DNA from: Hyphomicrobiaceae bacterium
GTDB lineage: Bacteria > Pseudomonadota > Alphaproteobacteria > Rhizobiales > Xanthobacteraceae
DNA: 64,000 nt
NCBI GenBank assembly: GCA_947472885.1
Contig: CANJBX010000005.1
Coordinates: 20,474-84,473 of the forward strand
Direction: 5' to 3'
The notes under the pieces were generated by a model. It had not been told where the DNA came from. It searched no databases and worked only from the letters and a program-made list of their open reading frames with translations. Numbering within the stretch: position 1 is the stretch's first letter; every line of letters starts with the position of its first letter. The position numbers were made by a program, and so were the translations under genes. Shown in pieces: positions 9,086 to 16,683 of this stretch.

Positions 9086-9161
9086 GGGGCCATAGCTCAG
9101 CTGGGAGAGCGCCTGCATGGCATGCAGGAGGTCAGCGGTTCGATCCCGCTTGGCTCCACCA
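9086..9161 (+). tRNA. tRNA-Ala (anticodon GGC)
   Basis: A 76-base cloverleaf folds by eye: acceptor GGGGCCA/TGGCTCC, D-arm GCTC/GAGC, anticodon stem CCTGC/GCAGG with loop ATGGCAT (anticodon GGC), and T-arm AGCGG/CCGCT with loop TTCGATC. CCA is encoded at the end. It reads alanine GCC/GCU codons. No integrase or duplicated 3' end was seen nearby, so it is not marked as an integration site. Confidence 0.97.
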
Positions 9162-9305
9162 ACCCTTCGCCTGCGGGCTACGGGCGTTCCTGAATTGAGG
9201 GATTTCAGTTTGCGTTGCACACGAGTGACGCTTCAGCACCTTGACGCTGGCACCCTCCCCTCGCAAGAATCCCCGCCTTATTCGAAATAACGACCGGGAC
9301 GACGA

Positions 9306-10088
9306 ATGACCGACAAGATCGCGCTCAAGAAACTGACCGACCATATCGTTTCGGCCATCGCAGCGGCGAGCAAGGTCGAGCGGCCGTTCTATCATCTCGA
9401 GTTCGGCAACATTTTTCCGGATGACGTTTACGCACAGATGCTCGATGCGATGCCGAAGTCGTCGGACTATCGCGCGCTGCCCGGCCGCAATGGCGGCAAC
9501 CTGCGCGCCGACGGCACCTCGACCCGCGTCAAGATCGACCTGTTTCCCGAATATATCCGCCACCTGCGCGAGCCCAAGCGCACGACCTGGGACCTCGTCG
9601 GCTGCGCGCTGACATCGGCTGCGGTTCAGGATGCGTTCGTCGAGGCGCTGGCGCCCGGCCTTGAAAAGCGGTTCGGCAAGGATTTCCGCGACACCGGCAT
9701 GTATCCGATCCCGGTGCTGACCCGCGATATTCCGGGCTATCTCATCACGCCGCACACCGACACCCGCTGGAAGGGCATCACCGTGCAGCTCTACTGCCCG
9801 CGGGATGACAAGGCGACGCATATCGGCACCATCTTTCATGGCCGCCTGCCCGACGGCTCGCTGCCGAAGGTGACGAAGATGAAGTTCGCGCCGAATTCCG
9901 GCTACGCTTTCGCTGTCGGCACCGACACCTGGCATTCTGCCGACCCGGTCGACAATTCCGTCGAGACGCGCGACTCGATTCTGCTGACCTATTTTGTCGA
10001 TGCCGGGCTGCTGCGCTTCCTGCGCAACCGCGGCAAGCGCGTCGGCAACTTCGTGCTGAACGAAGCACGGCATATTACGCGGCAGTAG
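9306..10088 (+). CDS. 2-oxoglutarate/Fe(II) oxygenase-like protein
   Basis: A 260-residue soluble protein with the facial-triad pattern of 2OG-Fe(II) dioxygenases: His150 and Asp152 (TPHTDTRWKG), His210 (DTWHSADP) and a downstream Arg222 (ETRDSILLTYF) suited to bind 2-oxoglutarate. No signal peptide. The substrate is unknown; prolyl-hydroxylase-like or small-molecule hydroxylation are both possible. It stands alone on the plus strand 144 bases after tRNA-Ala. Identification rests on the motif order, not on overall similarity to a named enzyme. Confidence 0.7.
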   Translation: MTDKIALKKLTDHIVSAIAAASKVERPFYHLEFGNIFPDDVYAQMLDAMPKSSDYRALPGRNGGNLRADGTSTRVKIDLFPEYIRHLREPKRTTWDLVGCALTSAAVQDAFVEALAPGLEKRFGKDFRDTGMYPIPVLTRDIPGYLITPHTDTRWKGITVQLYCPRDDKATHIGTIFHGRLPDGSLPKVTKMKFAPNSGYAFAVGTDTWHSADPVDNSVETRDSILLTYFVDAGLLRFLRNRGKRVGNFVLNEARHITRQ

Positions 10089-10300
10089 CAGCCGGTCGCC
10101 ATTGCCGGCGCTACGGCCCTTGCACATCCCTCTGTAATTCCTGGATAAATCCGGCCTGGGGCCGGTATTTCGGGATTCTTGAACCCTTAACCGATCACCC
10201 CCATATTAATAGCAACCCAGCGCGGGAAGGCACGTTGCACCTTCGCCGGGTTCGGACGCCGCAAGGGTCCGACAAAGTCGCCGAAAAGGGCTTTGCCACC

Positions 10301-10726
10301 ATGTCGCGCGTACCGTCGCTATCAAGTCCGTTCCTGCTCGGTTTCGATGAAATCGAGCGCGTCCTCGACCGGGTCTCAAAGGCCGCGGACGGCTATCCAC
10401 CCTACAATATCGAGCGGGTGGGACGCGGAGAACGAAATCCCGAATGCCTGCGCATCACGCTGGCAGTCGCAGGATTCACCCGCGATCAACTCGACGTCAC
10501 CGTCGAGGAAAACCAGCTCGTCATTCGTGGGCGGCAACAGGACGACAAGACCCGCCACTACCTGCATCGCGGCATCGCCGCGCGGCAGTTCCAGCGCACA
10601 TTCGTGCTGGCGGAGGGAATGGAAGTCCTGGGAGCCGATTTGAAGAACGGCCTGCTGTCGATCGATCTCGAGCGTCCCGAACCGGAACGTCTCGCCAGAT
10701 CGATTGCAATTACTGAAGAAGAATAG
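10301..10726 (+). CDS. Small heat shock protein, Hsp20 family
   Basis: An ATP-independent holdase chaperone, 141 residues. The alpha-crystallin domain spans about residues 30-125: YPPYNIERVG, LRITLAVAGFTRDQLDVTVEENQLVIRGRQ, the GIAARQFQRTFVLAEG block and LKNGLLSIDLERP. This is the IbpA-like class A form of rhizobia. The ATG at 10301 gives the usual MSRVPSLSSPFLLGFDEIE opening. The open frame extends 22 codons upstream without a good ribosome site. DUF1150 follows after 69 bases, a conserved pairing. Confidence 0.93.
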   Translation: MSRVPSLSSPFLLGFDEIERVLDRVSKAADGYPPYNIERVGRGERNPECLRITLAVAGFTRDQLDVTVEENQLVIRGRQQDDKTRHYLHRGIAARQFQRTFVLAEGMEVLGADLKNGLLSIDLERPEPERLARSIAITEEE

Positions 10727-10795
10727 GCGTGAAACAGAAACGAGCCTCAAGGCGTTCGATGCATAAGCAAATGGTCGAGTAAGGAGTTGAGGGCT

Positions 10796-11089
10796 ATGAA
10801 GAACGAAAACGTGTTCGAGAAATTCATCCCGGACGAAGCCGTCGCCGCCGGCGATGTCGTCACCCCGGAAGCCCTGGCCCGCCTTGGCGGCGGCCGGCTT
10901 GCATACGTGACGCCGATCCGTTCGGAAGACGTGCAATCGATGTTCCCGCAGGCGCCGGATATTGCGCCGGGCATCGAATTGTTTGTGCTGCATGCTGCCG
11001 ACGGCACGCCGATCATGCTGACCGACAGCCGCGAGGCCGCTGTTGCGAACGCATGGAGCAACGAGCTTGAAATGGCGAGCGTGCACTAA
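10796..11089 (+). CDS. DUF1150 family protein
   Basis: A 97-residue protein of the alphaproteobacterial DUF1150 family, function unknown. Seen: DVVTPEALARLGGGRLAYVTPIRSEDV and a C-terminal LTDSREAAVANAWSNEL segment. The start is decided by AAGGAG at 10781-10786, nine bases before the ATG; a TTG at 10787 overlaps that site. It lies behind hsp20 in many relatives, suggesting co-expression in stress, but no activity is known. A strong terminator closes the unit. Confidence 0.9.
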   Translation: MKNENVFEKFIPDEAVAAGDVVTPEALARLGGGRLAYVTPIRSEDVQSMFPQAPDIAPGIELFVLHAADGTPIMLTDSREAAVANAWSNELEMASVH

Positions 11090-11092
11090 CGC

Positions 11093-11150
11093 TCTCGTGT
11101 CCCGGACGCGTGAAGCGTAGCGCAGCTACGCGGAACAAGATCCGGGACCC
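11093..11150. repeat. Palindromic intergenic repeat (family A)
   Basis: CTCTCGTGTCCCGGACGCG at the left and ATCCGGGACCC at the right enclose an inner GCGTAGC/GCTACGC palindrome. It shares ends with 11245-11295, which lies in the opposite orientation across the DUF1150 terminator. Confidence 0.7.
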
Positions 11151-11192
11151 AGCGCAACAATTGCGAAGCACAAATCGCTTTCACTGAAAACG

Positions 11193-11218
11193 AAACGCGG
11201 CCTAGCGGCCGCGTTTTT
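11193..11218 (+). terminator. Rho-independent terminator after hsp20-DUF1150
   Basis: The stem AAACGCGGCC / GGCCGCGTTT (10 bp, loop TAGC) is followed by a T run. This is one of the clearest intrinsic terminators in the window. Confidence 0.9.
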
Positions 11219-11244
11219 ATTTTGTGGTTGAATATGTCCGTGAA

Positions 11245-11295
11245 GCTCTGGGTCCCGGATCATCGCGCGCGATGCGCGCTCGTCCGGGACACGAG
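11245..11295. repeat. Palindromic intergenic repeat (family A)
   Basis: GGGTCCCGGATCATCGCGCG...CGCGCTCGTCCGGGACACGAG. The right half is nearly identical to the repeat at 1749-1793. It ends 15 bases from the ptsN stop codon. Confidence 0.7.
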
Positions 11296-11310
11296 ACCTT
11301 TACTGGAGCT

Positions 11311-11784
11311 TCAGCTCGCGTTCTTGATTTCCGTCGGCGCCGACATCGCCAGCACCGCGTAGATCGCTTCCGCGTCGCGCGCATCGCGCAGCTTGTTGGC
11401 GAAATCGGTGTCGCGCAACATGCGCGCAATTCGCGCCAGCGCCTTGAGGTGATCGGCGCCCGCCTGTTCCGGCGCCAGCAGCACGAAAATCAGATCCACC
11501 GGCTGGCCGTCCAGCGCCTCCAAATCGATAGGCCGGTCGAGCCTGGCAAATAGTCCGAAAATCTTTTCGATCTTGGGCAGCTTGCCGTGCGGAATGGCAA
11601 TGCCGTTACCGATGGCGGTCGAGCCGAGTTTCTCGCGCTGCATCAGCACGTCAAAAATTTCGCGCTCGGAGCGCCCGGTCGACTCGGAAGCCTTCGCTGC
11701 AATTTCCTGCAGCGCCTGCTTCTTGTTGTTGACCTTGAGCGCCGGAATGACCGCTTGCGGCGCGACGAGATCGGTAATCGGCAT
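11311..11784 (-). CDS. ptsN: PTS IIA-like nitrogen regulatory protein
   Basis: EIIA(Ntr) is the terminal phospho-acceptor of the nitrogen PTS, a signalling chain linking nitrogen and carbon state to potassium transport, RpoN-related genes and polymer storage. The 157-residue protein begins MPITDLVAPQAVIPALK. The phosphorylated His66 lies in GIAIPHGKLP, followed by IFGLFARLDRPIDLEALDGQPVDLIF-type core strands. The start was set at the ATG at 11784, where family members begin; the open frame upstream is unsupported. In this window it neighbours nasTS, though with opposite transcription. Confidence 0.94.
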   Translation of the reverse strand: MPITDLVAPQAVIPALKVNNKKQALQEIAAKASESTGRSEREIFDVLMQREKLGSTAIGNGIAIPHGKLPKIEKIFGLFARLDRPIDLEALDGQPVDLIFVLLAPEQAGADHLKALARIARMLRDTDFANKLRDARDAEAIYAVLAMSAPTEIKNAS

Positions 11785-12139
11785 GAAACTTCCGGTAATG
11801 GTGAAAGAGCCCGGGCACGCGCTGCGGCTCAATGGGCGGCGGCACCATAGGGAGCGGCCCATTGGCCGTCAATAGCCGCCAGTGGCCGATTTCCGGCGAA
11901 TTGCCGCGCGCGGCCGGCGGCTGAAAAACAGGCGTAATCAGGCTTAATATGACAGCCTATCTGGCTCCAGGTCACGACTTGAGCCACGACCTGGAAGCAA
12001 TGGAACTTCCGCTATTGATTGTATACCAACGCACGCATTGACCGCGGCGGTTAACGCCGCCTTGATAGCCTTCGCATTCGCCGGGCAATGACGCCGACAT
12101 CTAACTCCGTGGCAGCGAAGCCAAGATCGTCCAACACCG
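11785..12139. other. 355-base divergent regulatory gap between ptsN and nasT
   Basis: No gene seen. Two inverted repeats stand out. CCAGGTC / GACCTGG (11967-11973 and 11988-11994) has a 14-base spacer and suggests a dimer operator. GCGGCG / CGCCGC (12044-12049 and 12055-12060) has loop GTTAA. Either could act on nasT or ptsN expression; no regulator can be named from sequence. Confidence 0.45.
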
Positions 12140-12724
12140 ATGGACCCCACGCTTAAAATCGTCATCGTCGATGAAAACCCGATCCGGGCGGCCATTCTCG
12201 AGGACGGCCTGCAGGAAGCCGGCTTTACGCAGGTGGTGCGTATTGCGGAAATGACCAACCTGCTGTCGCGCATCTACGCGCTCGATCCCGAAGTCATCCT
12301 TATCGACCTGGAAAATCCGAGCCGCGACGTGCTGGAGCAGATGTTCCAGGTCAGCCGCGTGGTGAAGCGGCCGATTGCGATGTTCGTCGATAGCAGCGAT
12401 TCCGCTTCCATTCAGGCTTCCGTCGATGCGGGCGTTTCCGCCTATATCGTCGATGGCCTGAAAAAAGAGCGCATGAAACACATCCTCGATCTGTGCATCT
12501 CGCGCTTCAATGCGTTCTCGCGCATCCAGGGTGAACTCGAAAAAACCAAGACGCAGCTTGAAGAGCGCAAGGTGATCGACCGCGCCAAGGGCATCCTGAT
12601 GAAGGCCAAGAACTTGACCGAGGAACAGGCCTACGCCCTCATGCGCAAGACAGCCATGAACGAGAACAAGAAGATCGCCGAGATCGCACAGTCTATTGTG
12701 ATGGCTTCGGACCTGCTGAAGTGA
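12140..12724 (+). CDS. nasT: Nitrate/nitrite-responsive ANTAR antiterminator
   Basis: NasT binds paired hairpins in leader RNA and prevents termination when NasS releases it on sensing nitrate or nitrite. The 194-residue protein has a receiver-like N-terminus (IVIVDENPIRAAILEDGL, then VILIDLENPS, with Asp56 near the phospho-acceptor position) and a C-terminal ANTAR domain at about 130-190 (LEERKVIDRAKGILMKAKNLTEEQAYALMRK). It overlaps nasS by four bases. Its likely target is the leader at 14086-14192 upstream of nrtA. Confidence 0.95.
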   Translation: MDPTLKIVIVDENPIRAAILEDGLQEAGFTQVVRIAEMTNLLSRIYALDPEVILIDLENPSRDVLEQMFQVSRVVKRPIAMFVDSSDSASIQASVDAGVSAYIVDGLKKERMKHILDLCISRFNAFSRIQGELEKTKTQLEERKVIDRAKGILMKAKNLTEEQAYALMRKTAMNENKKIAEIAQSIVMASDLLK

Positions 12725-13887
12725 GCACGGAAATGAACGAGCGTTTGCGCATAGGCTTCATTCCGCTGTGCGACGCAGCGGCGCTGATGATCGCAGTCGA
12801 CAAAGGCTTCTGCGCGCAGGAGAAGCTCGACGTCGAATTGATCCGCGAAGTGTCGTGGTCGAACGTGCGCGACAAGCTCAACATCGGCATTTTCGACGCT
12901 GCCCATCTCATCGCGCCGATTGCCATCGCGTCGAGCCTCGGCCTCGGGCACGTCAAGGTGCCGATCATTGCGCCCGTCGCGCTTGGCATCAACGGCAATG
13001 CCATCACGGTTTCGCCCGCGCTTTATCGCGCGCTGGCGGCAGAAGCGGGTGACGGCATCATCGATCCGCTCAAGACCGCGCAGGCGCTGGCGCGGCTGGT
13101 GGCGGAGCGCAAGCGCAAGGGCGAAGCGCCGTTCACCTTCGGCATGACGTTTCCCTACTCGACGCACAATTATCATTTGCGCTTCTGGATGGCCGCGGGC
13201 GGCATCGACCCAGACGAAGACGTGCGGCTGGTGGTGTTGCCGCCGCCCTACATGGTGGATTCGCTCGCCAGCAAGCAGGTCGATGGCTTCTGCGTCGGCG
13301 CGCCCTGGAATTCGGTCGCGGTCGATCAGAACGTCGGCCACATCCTGCATTTCATGTCCGACATTCTGGCCAGCGCCAGCGAGAAGGTATTGGCGCTGCG
13401 CCAGACCTGGGCAAATGAAAATCCCGATGTCGTGACGCGGCTCATTCGCGCGCATCACCGCGCCGCGCAATTCGCGGACGACCTCGCCAACCGCGACGAA
13501 GTCTGCAACATCCTCGCGGCCCCGAACCGCATCGGCATCGCCGCCGAAGTGATCCGCCGCACCCTGGACGGCAAGCTGAAAGTCGCACCCGACGGCACGA
13601 CGCGCGAGAGTACGCGCTATCTGCAAATCGGCAGGAATGGCGCTGCCCGCCCGAACCCGGTCCATGCCGCGTGGCTCTACGCCCAGATGGTGCGCTGGCG
13701 GCAGGCGCCGCTGTCGGCGGCGTTGCTCGCGCAGGCCAGGGCCGTGTTCCGGCCGGACCTATATGATGCCGTCACCGGCACGTCCGCCCAGCCCGCCACA
13801 GGCGAACCGGCCGACAGCGTCGGGGCTTTCGCAGGACCCGCCTTCGATGAAGGCGATCTCGCCAAGTACCTCGCCGCCTGGCGGTAA
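12721..13887 (+). CDS. nasS: Nitrate/nitrite sensor protein, NrtA-like without signal peptide
   Basis: A 388-residue cytoplasmic protein homologous to NrtA-type nitrate-binding proteins but with no export signal, as expected for NasS, which sequesters NasT until nitrate binds. Seen: RIGFIPLCDAAALMIAVDKG, GMTFPYSTHNYHLRFWMAAGGIDPDEDV and DGFCVGAPWNSVAV, all shared with NrtA downstream. The GTG start at 12721 overlaps the nasT stop, so the two proteins are made in tandem. The following gap holds the nrt control region. Confidence 0.92.
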   Translation: MSTEMNERLRIGFIPLCDAAALMIAVDKGFCAQEKLDVELIREVSWSNVRDKLNIGIFDAAHLIAPIAIASSLGLGHVKVPIIAPVALGINGNAITVSPALYRALAAEAGDGIIDPLKTAQALARLVAERKRKGEAPFTFGMTFPYSTHNYHLRFWMAAGGIDPDEDVRLVVLPPPYMVDSLASKQVDGFCVGAPWNSVAVDQNVGHILHFMSDILASASEKVLALRQTWANENPDVVTRLIRAHHRAAQFADDLANRDEVCNILAAPNRIGIAAEVIRRTLDGKLKVAPDGTTRESTRYLQIGRNGAARPNPVHAAWLYAQMVRWRQAPLSAALLAQARAVFRPDLYDAVTGTSAQPATGEPADSVGAFAGPAFDEGDLAKYLAAWR

Positions 13888-13924
13888 ATACTTCTTGCCG
13901 CTTAACTTTTGGGCCCCTGCCTAA

Positions 13925-13952
13925 TTTTGTGCATTGCACAAAAATCGCGCAA
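13925..13952 (+). promoter_or_regulatory. Palindrome and candidate NtrC enhancer site upstream of nrtA
   Basis: TTTTGTGC-ATT-GCACAAAA (13925-13943) is a perfect 8-bp inverted repeat. Overlapping it, TTGCAC-N7-GCGCAA (13934-13952) resembles NtrC enhancers such as the glnA site TTGCAC-N7-GTGCTT. It lies about 110 bases before the sigma-54 motif, the usual enhancer distance. Binding by NtrC is inferred. Confidence 0.55.
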
Positions 13953-14059
13953 CCTGCCTCCACCCAGCGCGGCATCCAGTGGCAAACAGGCCTGTGCCCA
14001 GTTTCTATACTTGGCACCTAAGCTACTGATTTTCATTAGAAAAGACCCAAAAAACCGAA

Positions 14060-14077
14060 TTGGCACGGCCTTTGTAT
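14060..14077 (+). promoter_or_regulatory. Sigma-54 promoter of the nrt-nir-nas operon
   Basis: TTGGCACG-N4-TTGTA fits the RpoN consensus TTGGCACG-N4-TTGCW except that the -12 GC is GT. GG (14062-14063) and GT (14074-14075) are ten bases apart, the required spacing. It predicts a start near 14087, exactly where the hairpin leader begins. Sigma-54 control of nitrate assimilation is known in other bacteria. Confidence 0.72.
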
Positions 14078-14085
14078 AGGGAAGG

Positions 14086-14192
14086 ACAGCGGACCTCTCA
14101 AAAAGGTCTGCGGTCCAACGAAGGACCACGACCGCACGCCGCGATTGGGAGGAGCGCGCTGCAGCGCCTCACGACGCGGCTTTTTGTTTTTT
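14086..14192 (+). promoter_or_regulatory. NasT-type antitermination leader: two hairpins plus terminator
   Basis: Hairpin 1 (14089-14111) pairs GCGGACCT with AGGTCTGC around loop CTCAAAA. Hairpin 2 (14112-14127) pairs GGTCC with GGACC around the hexaloop AACGAA, matching the ANTAR rule of A at position 1 and G at position 4. A terminator follows: GCCGCG (14138-14143) with CGCGGC (14175-14180), an inner GAGG/CCTC and GCGC/GCGC stem, and then a T-rich run to 14192. The hairpin 1 loop does not fit the A1/G4 rule. Inferred role: NasT stabilises the hairpins when nitrate is present and lets transcription reach nrtA. Confidence 0.78.
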
Positions 14193-14239
14193 GCACCTGA
14201 CACGACCGCCAAACCCGATCACCGAAAGGACCCAGGTCA

Positions 14240-15559
14240 ATGACGACCGAGACCAAGACCCCAGCAGCCGGCACCTTCAGCCGCCGCAAATTCCTCAAGG
14301 CAGGAGCAAGCACTGCCGCTCTGCTAAGCGCAGCCAGGTTCAATTTCCCCGGCGGCGCGTTTGCGCAGACCGCAGGCCCGGAGGTCAAGAAGGCAACGCT
14401 CGGCTTCATCGCCTTGAGCGATGCCGCTCGCCTGTTCATCGCAAAGGAAAAGGGCCTGTTCACCAAGTACGGCATGCCGGACGTTGAAGTCGCCAAGCAG
14501 GCATCGTGGGGCGCGACGCGCGACAACCTCGTACTCGGCGGCGAAGGCAACGGCATCGACGGCGCGCACATCTTGTCGCCGATGCCCTACCTCATCAGCG
14601 CCGGCAAGGTGACGCAGAACAATGCGCCGACGCCGATGTATATCCTCGCGCGCCTTAACCTCGATGCACAGTGCATCTCGGTCGCCAAGGAATACGAAGA
14701 CCTCAAGATCGGTGTCGATACCGCGCCGCTGAAGATCGCCTTCGACAAGAAGAAGGCGACGGGCAAGCCGGTCAAGGTCGCGATGACCTTCCCCGGCGGC
14801 ACCCACGACCTGTGGATTCGCTACTGGCTCGCTGCCGGCGGCATCGATCCCGACAAGGACGTCGAGACCATCACCGTTCCGCCGCCGCAAATGGTGGCGA
14901 ACATGAAGGTCGGCACCATGGACGCGTTCTGCGTCGGCGAACCTTGGCCGGGCCAGCTCGTCCATCAAGGCATCGGCTACACCGCCATCAACACCGGCGA
15001 ACTGTGGGCCAAGCACCCGGAAAAATCGCTCGGCATGCGCGCCGACTGGGTCGACAAGAATCCGAAGGCTGCTCAGGCCATCCTGATGGCCGTGATGGAT
15101 GCCCAGATGTGGGCCGACAAGATGGAAAACCGCGAAGAAGTTGCGGCGATCTGCGCCAAGCGCCAGTGGATCAACTGCCCGGTGGAAGACGTCACCGACC
15201 GCATGAAGGGCAGGTTCGACTACGGCATTCCCGGCAAGGTCGTCGAGAACTCGCCGCACATCATGAAGTATTGGCGAAATCACGCGTCCTATCCGTTCCA
15301 GAGCCATGACCTGTGGTTCATGACCGAGGACATTCGCTGGGGCAAATATGACGCCGGCTTCGACAGCAAGGCGCTCATCAAGAAGGTCAATCGCGAAGAC
15401 CTTTGGCGCGAGTCGGCCAAGACCCTTGGCGTTGCCGCAGCCGACATTCCGGCTTCGACCTCGCGCGGCAAGGAAACGTTCTTCGACGGCAAGGTATTCG
15501 ACCCGGAAAATCCGGCCGCCTACCTCAAGAGCCTCACCATCAAGCGCGTCGAGGTTTGA
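14240..15559 (+). CDS. nrtA: Nitrate ABC transporter substrate-binding protein
   Basis: Periplasmic receptor for nitrate/nitrite uptake, 439 residues. Seen: a Tat signal (SRRKFLKAGASTAALLS, residues about 14-30) with cleavage likely after AFAQ near 40, then FIALSDAARLFIAKEKGLFTKYG, the VAMTFPGGTHDLWIRYWLAAGGID block and DAFCVGEPWPGQLV, which are CmpA/NrtA signatures. It is the first structural gene after the leader. Its closest relative in the window is nasS, which lacks the signal. Palindromic repeats follow before nrtB. Confidence 0.95.
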   Translation: MTTETKTPAAGTFSRRKFLKAGASTAALLSAARFNFPGGAFAQTAGPEVKKATLGFIALSDAARLFIAKEKGLFTKYGMPDVEVAKQASWGATRDNLVLGGEGNGIDGAHILSPMPYLISAGKVTQNNAPTPMYILARLNLDAQCISVAKEYEDLKIGVDTAPLKIAFDKKKATGKPVKVAMTFPGGTHDLWIRYWLAAGGIDPDKDVETITVPPPQMVANMKVGTMDAFCVGEPWPGQLVHQGIGYTAINTGELWAKHPEKSLGMRADWVDKNPKAAQAILMAVMDAQMWADKMENREEVAAICAKRQWINCPVEDVTDRMKGRFDYGIPGKVVENSPHIMKYWRNHASYPFQSHDLWFMTEDIRWGKYDAGFDSKALIKKVNREDLWRESAKTLGVAAADIPASTSRGKETFFDGKVFDPENPAAYLKSLTIKRVEV

Positions 15560-15594
15560 TGTGACTCGGCGCATGCACAGCGAAAGATCTTCTT

Positions 15595-15681
15595 CCACCT
15601 CTCCCCAGCACAAGGGCGTTCACGCCCGTCTTCGACGGGCTTTGCGGGGAGAGGTCGCGCCGAAGGCGCAGGTGAGGGGGA
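15595..15681. repeat. Palindromic intergenic repeat (family B)
   Basis: ACCTCTCCCC (15597-15606) pairs with GGGGAGAGGT (15646-15655), with an inner GCCCGTC/GACGGGC stem. It stands in the nrtA-nrtB gap together with a second copy at 15711-15751. Confidence 0.8.
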
Positions 15682-15710
15682 CCATCGCTGGCGTGCGCTG
15701 CCAAGAAATT

Positions 15711-15751
15711 CCCCTCACCCCAACCCTCTCCCCGCAAGCGGGGAGAGGGAG
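15711..15751. repeat. Palindromic intergenic repeat (family B)
   Basis: A perfect 12-bp hairpin, CCCTCTCCCCGC / GCGGGGAGAGGG (15724-15749), is preceded by CCCCTCACCCCAA. As RNA it could stabilise the upstream nrtA message or damp transcription into nrtB. Confidence 0.8.
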
Positions 15752-15772
15752 CGCCAACAGTGAGATCGCCTC

Positions 15773-16672
15773 ATGACCATGACCGTGCTGAAAACCGAAC
15801 CGGCCTCCGTCCTGCCGCCCGCAGCGGCGGCGAAGGTGCTGCCGTTGCCCAAGCCGGAGCGCGCGTTTTTCAAGACGAGCGTGCTGCCGAAACTCAAGGG
15901 CTTCGCCACCAGCGTGGTGCCGCCCGCCGTCGTCATCTGCCTCCTGCTCGCGGTCTGGGAAATACTCTGTCGCAAGGCAGGCGCGACCTTGCCGCCGCCC
16001 TCGCGCGTCAATGCCGATACCAGGGAACTCATCTTCGATCCGTTCTTCGACCGCGGCGGCCTCGACAAGGGCCTGTTCTGGCATCTCTCCGCGAGCTTGC
16101 AGCGCGTGGCGCTCGGCTATGCCATCGCCGCCGTTTGCGGCGTCGCGCTTGGCACACTGGTCGGCCAGTCGATGTGGGCGATGCGCGGCCTCGATCCGAT
16201 CTTCCAGGTGCTGCGCACCGTGCCGCCGCTGGCGTGGCTGCCGCTCGCGCTTGCCGCTTTCCGTCAGGGCCATCCGTCGGCGATCTTCGTGATCTTCATC
16301 ACCTCGATCTGGCCGATCATCATCAATACCGCGGTCGGCATCCGCAATATTCCGCAGGACTACCGCAATGTCTCCGCCGTGCTGCGGCTCAATCCGATCG
16401 AGTTCTTCTACAAGATCATGGTGCCGTCGGCCGCGCCCTACATCTTCACCGGCCTGCGTATCGGCATCGGCCTGTCATGGCTCGCCATCGTCGCCGCTGA
16501 AATGCTGATCGGCGGCGTCGGCATCGGCTTCTTCATCTGGGACGCCTGGAACTCCTCGCATATCAGCGAAATCATCCTGGCGCTGATCTACGTCGGCATC
16601 ATCGGCTTCCTGCTCGACCGCATCGTGGCCACGCTCGCCAACATCGTCACCCGCGGCACCGCGTACAACTGA
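15773..16672 (+). CDS. nrtB: Nitrate ABC transporter permease
   Basis: Inner-membrane channel subunit, 299 residues, binding-protein-dependent transport type. Seen: an extended N-terminus, about six hydrophobic segments beginning near residue 40 (SVVPPAVVICLLLAVWEIL), FQVLRTVPPLAWLPLALAAF and the EAA-type loop EFFYKIMVPSAAPYIFTGLR near 205-224 that docks on the ATPase. Two ATGs six bases apart are possible starts. NrtC follows after 11 bases. Confidence 0.94.
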   Translation: MTMTVLKTEPASVLPPAAAAKVLPLPKPERAFFKTSVLPKLKGFATSVVPPAVVICLLLAVWEILCRKAGATLPPPSRVNADTRELIFDPFFDRGGLDKGLFWHLSASLQRVALGYAIAAVCGVALGTLVGQSMWAMRGLDPIFQVLRTVPPLAWLPLALAAFRQGHPSAIFVIFITSIWPIIINTAVGIRNIPQDYRNVSAVLRLNPIEFFYKIMVPSAAPYIFTGLRIGIGLSWLAIVAAEMLIGGVGIGFFIWDAWNSSHISEIILALIYVGIIGFLLDRIVATLANIVTRGTAYN

Positions 16673-16683
16673 GGGAACACATC

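Noticed and set aside
9086..9161. tRNA-Ala as the attachment site of an integrative element
   Set aside because: No integrase nearby, no repeated tRNA 3' end, and the downstream genes look chromosomal.
12044..12060. GCGGCG-GTTAA-CGCCGC as a transcription terminator
   Set aside because: No T run follows on either strand and both flanking genes start, not end, around this gap; kept only as a possible operator.
14324..15613. A 429-codon minus-strand frame over nrtA
   Set aside because: Arg/His/Asp-rich composition typical of antisense frames; nrtA on the plus strand has a Tat signal and family motifs.
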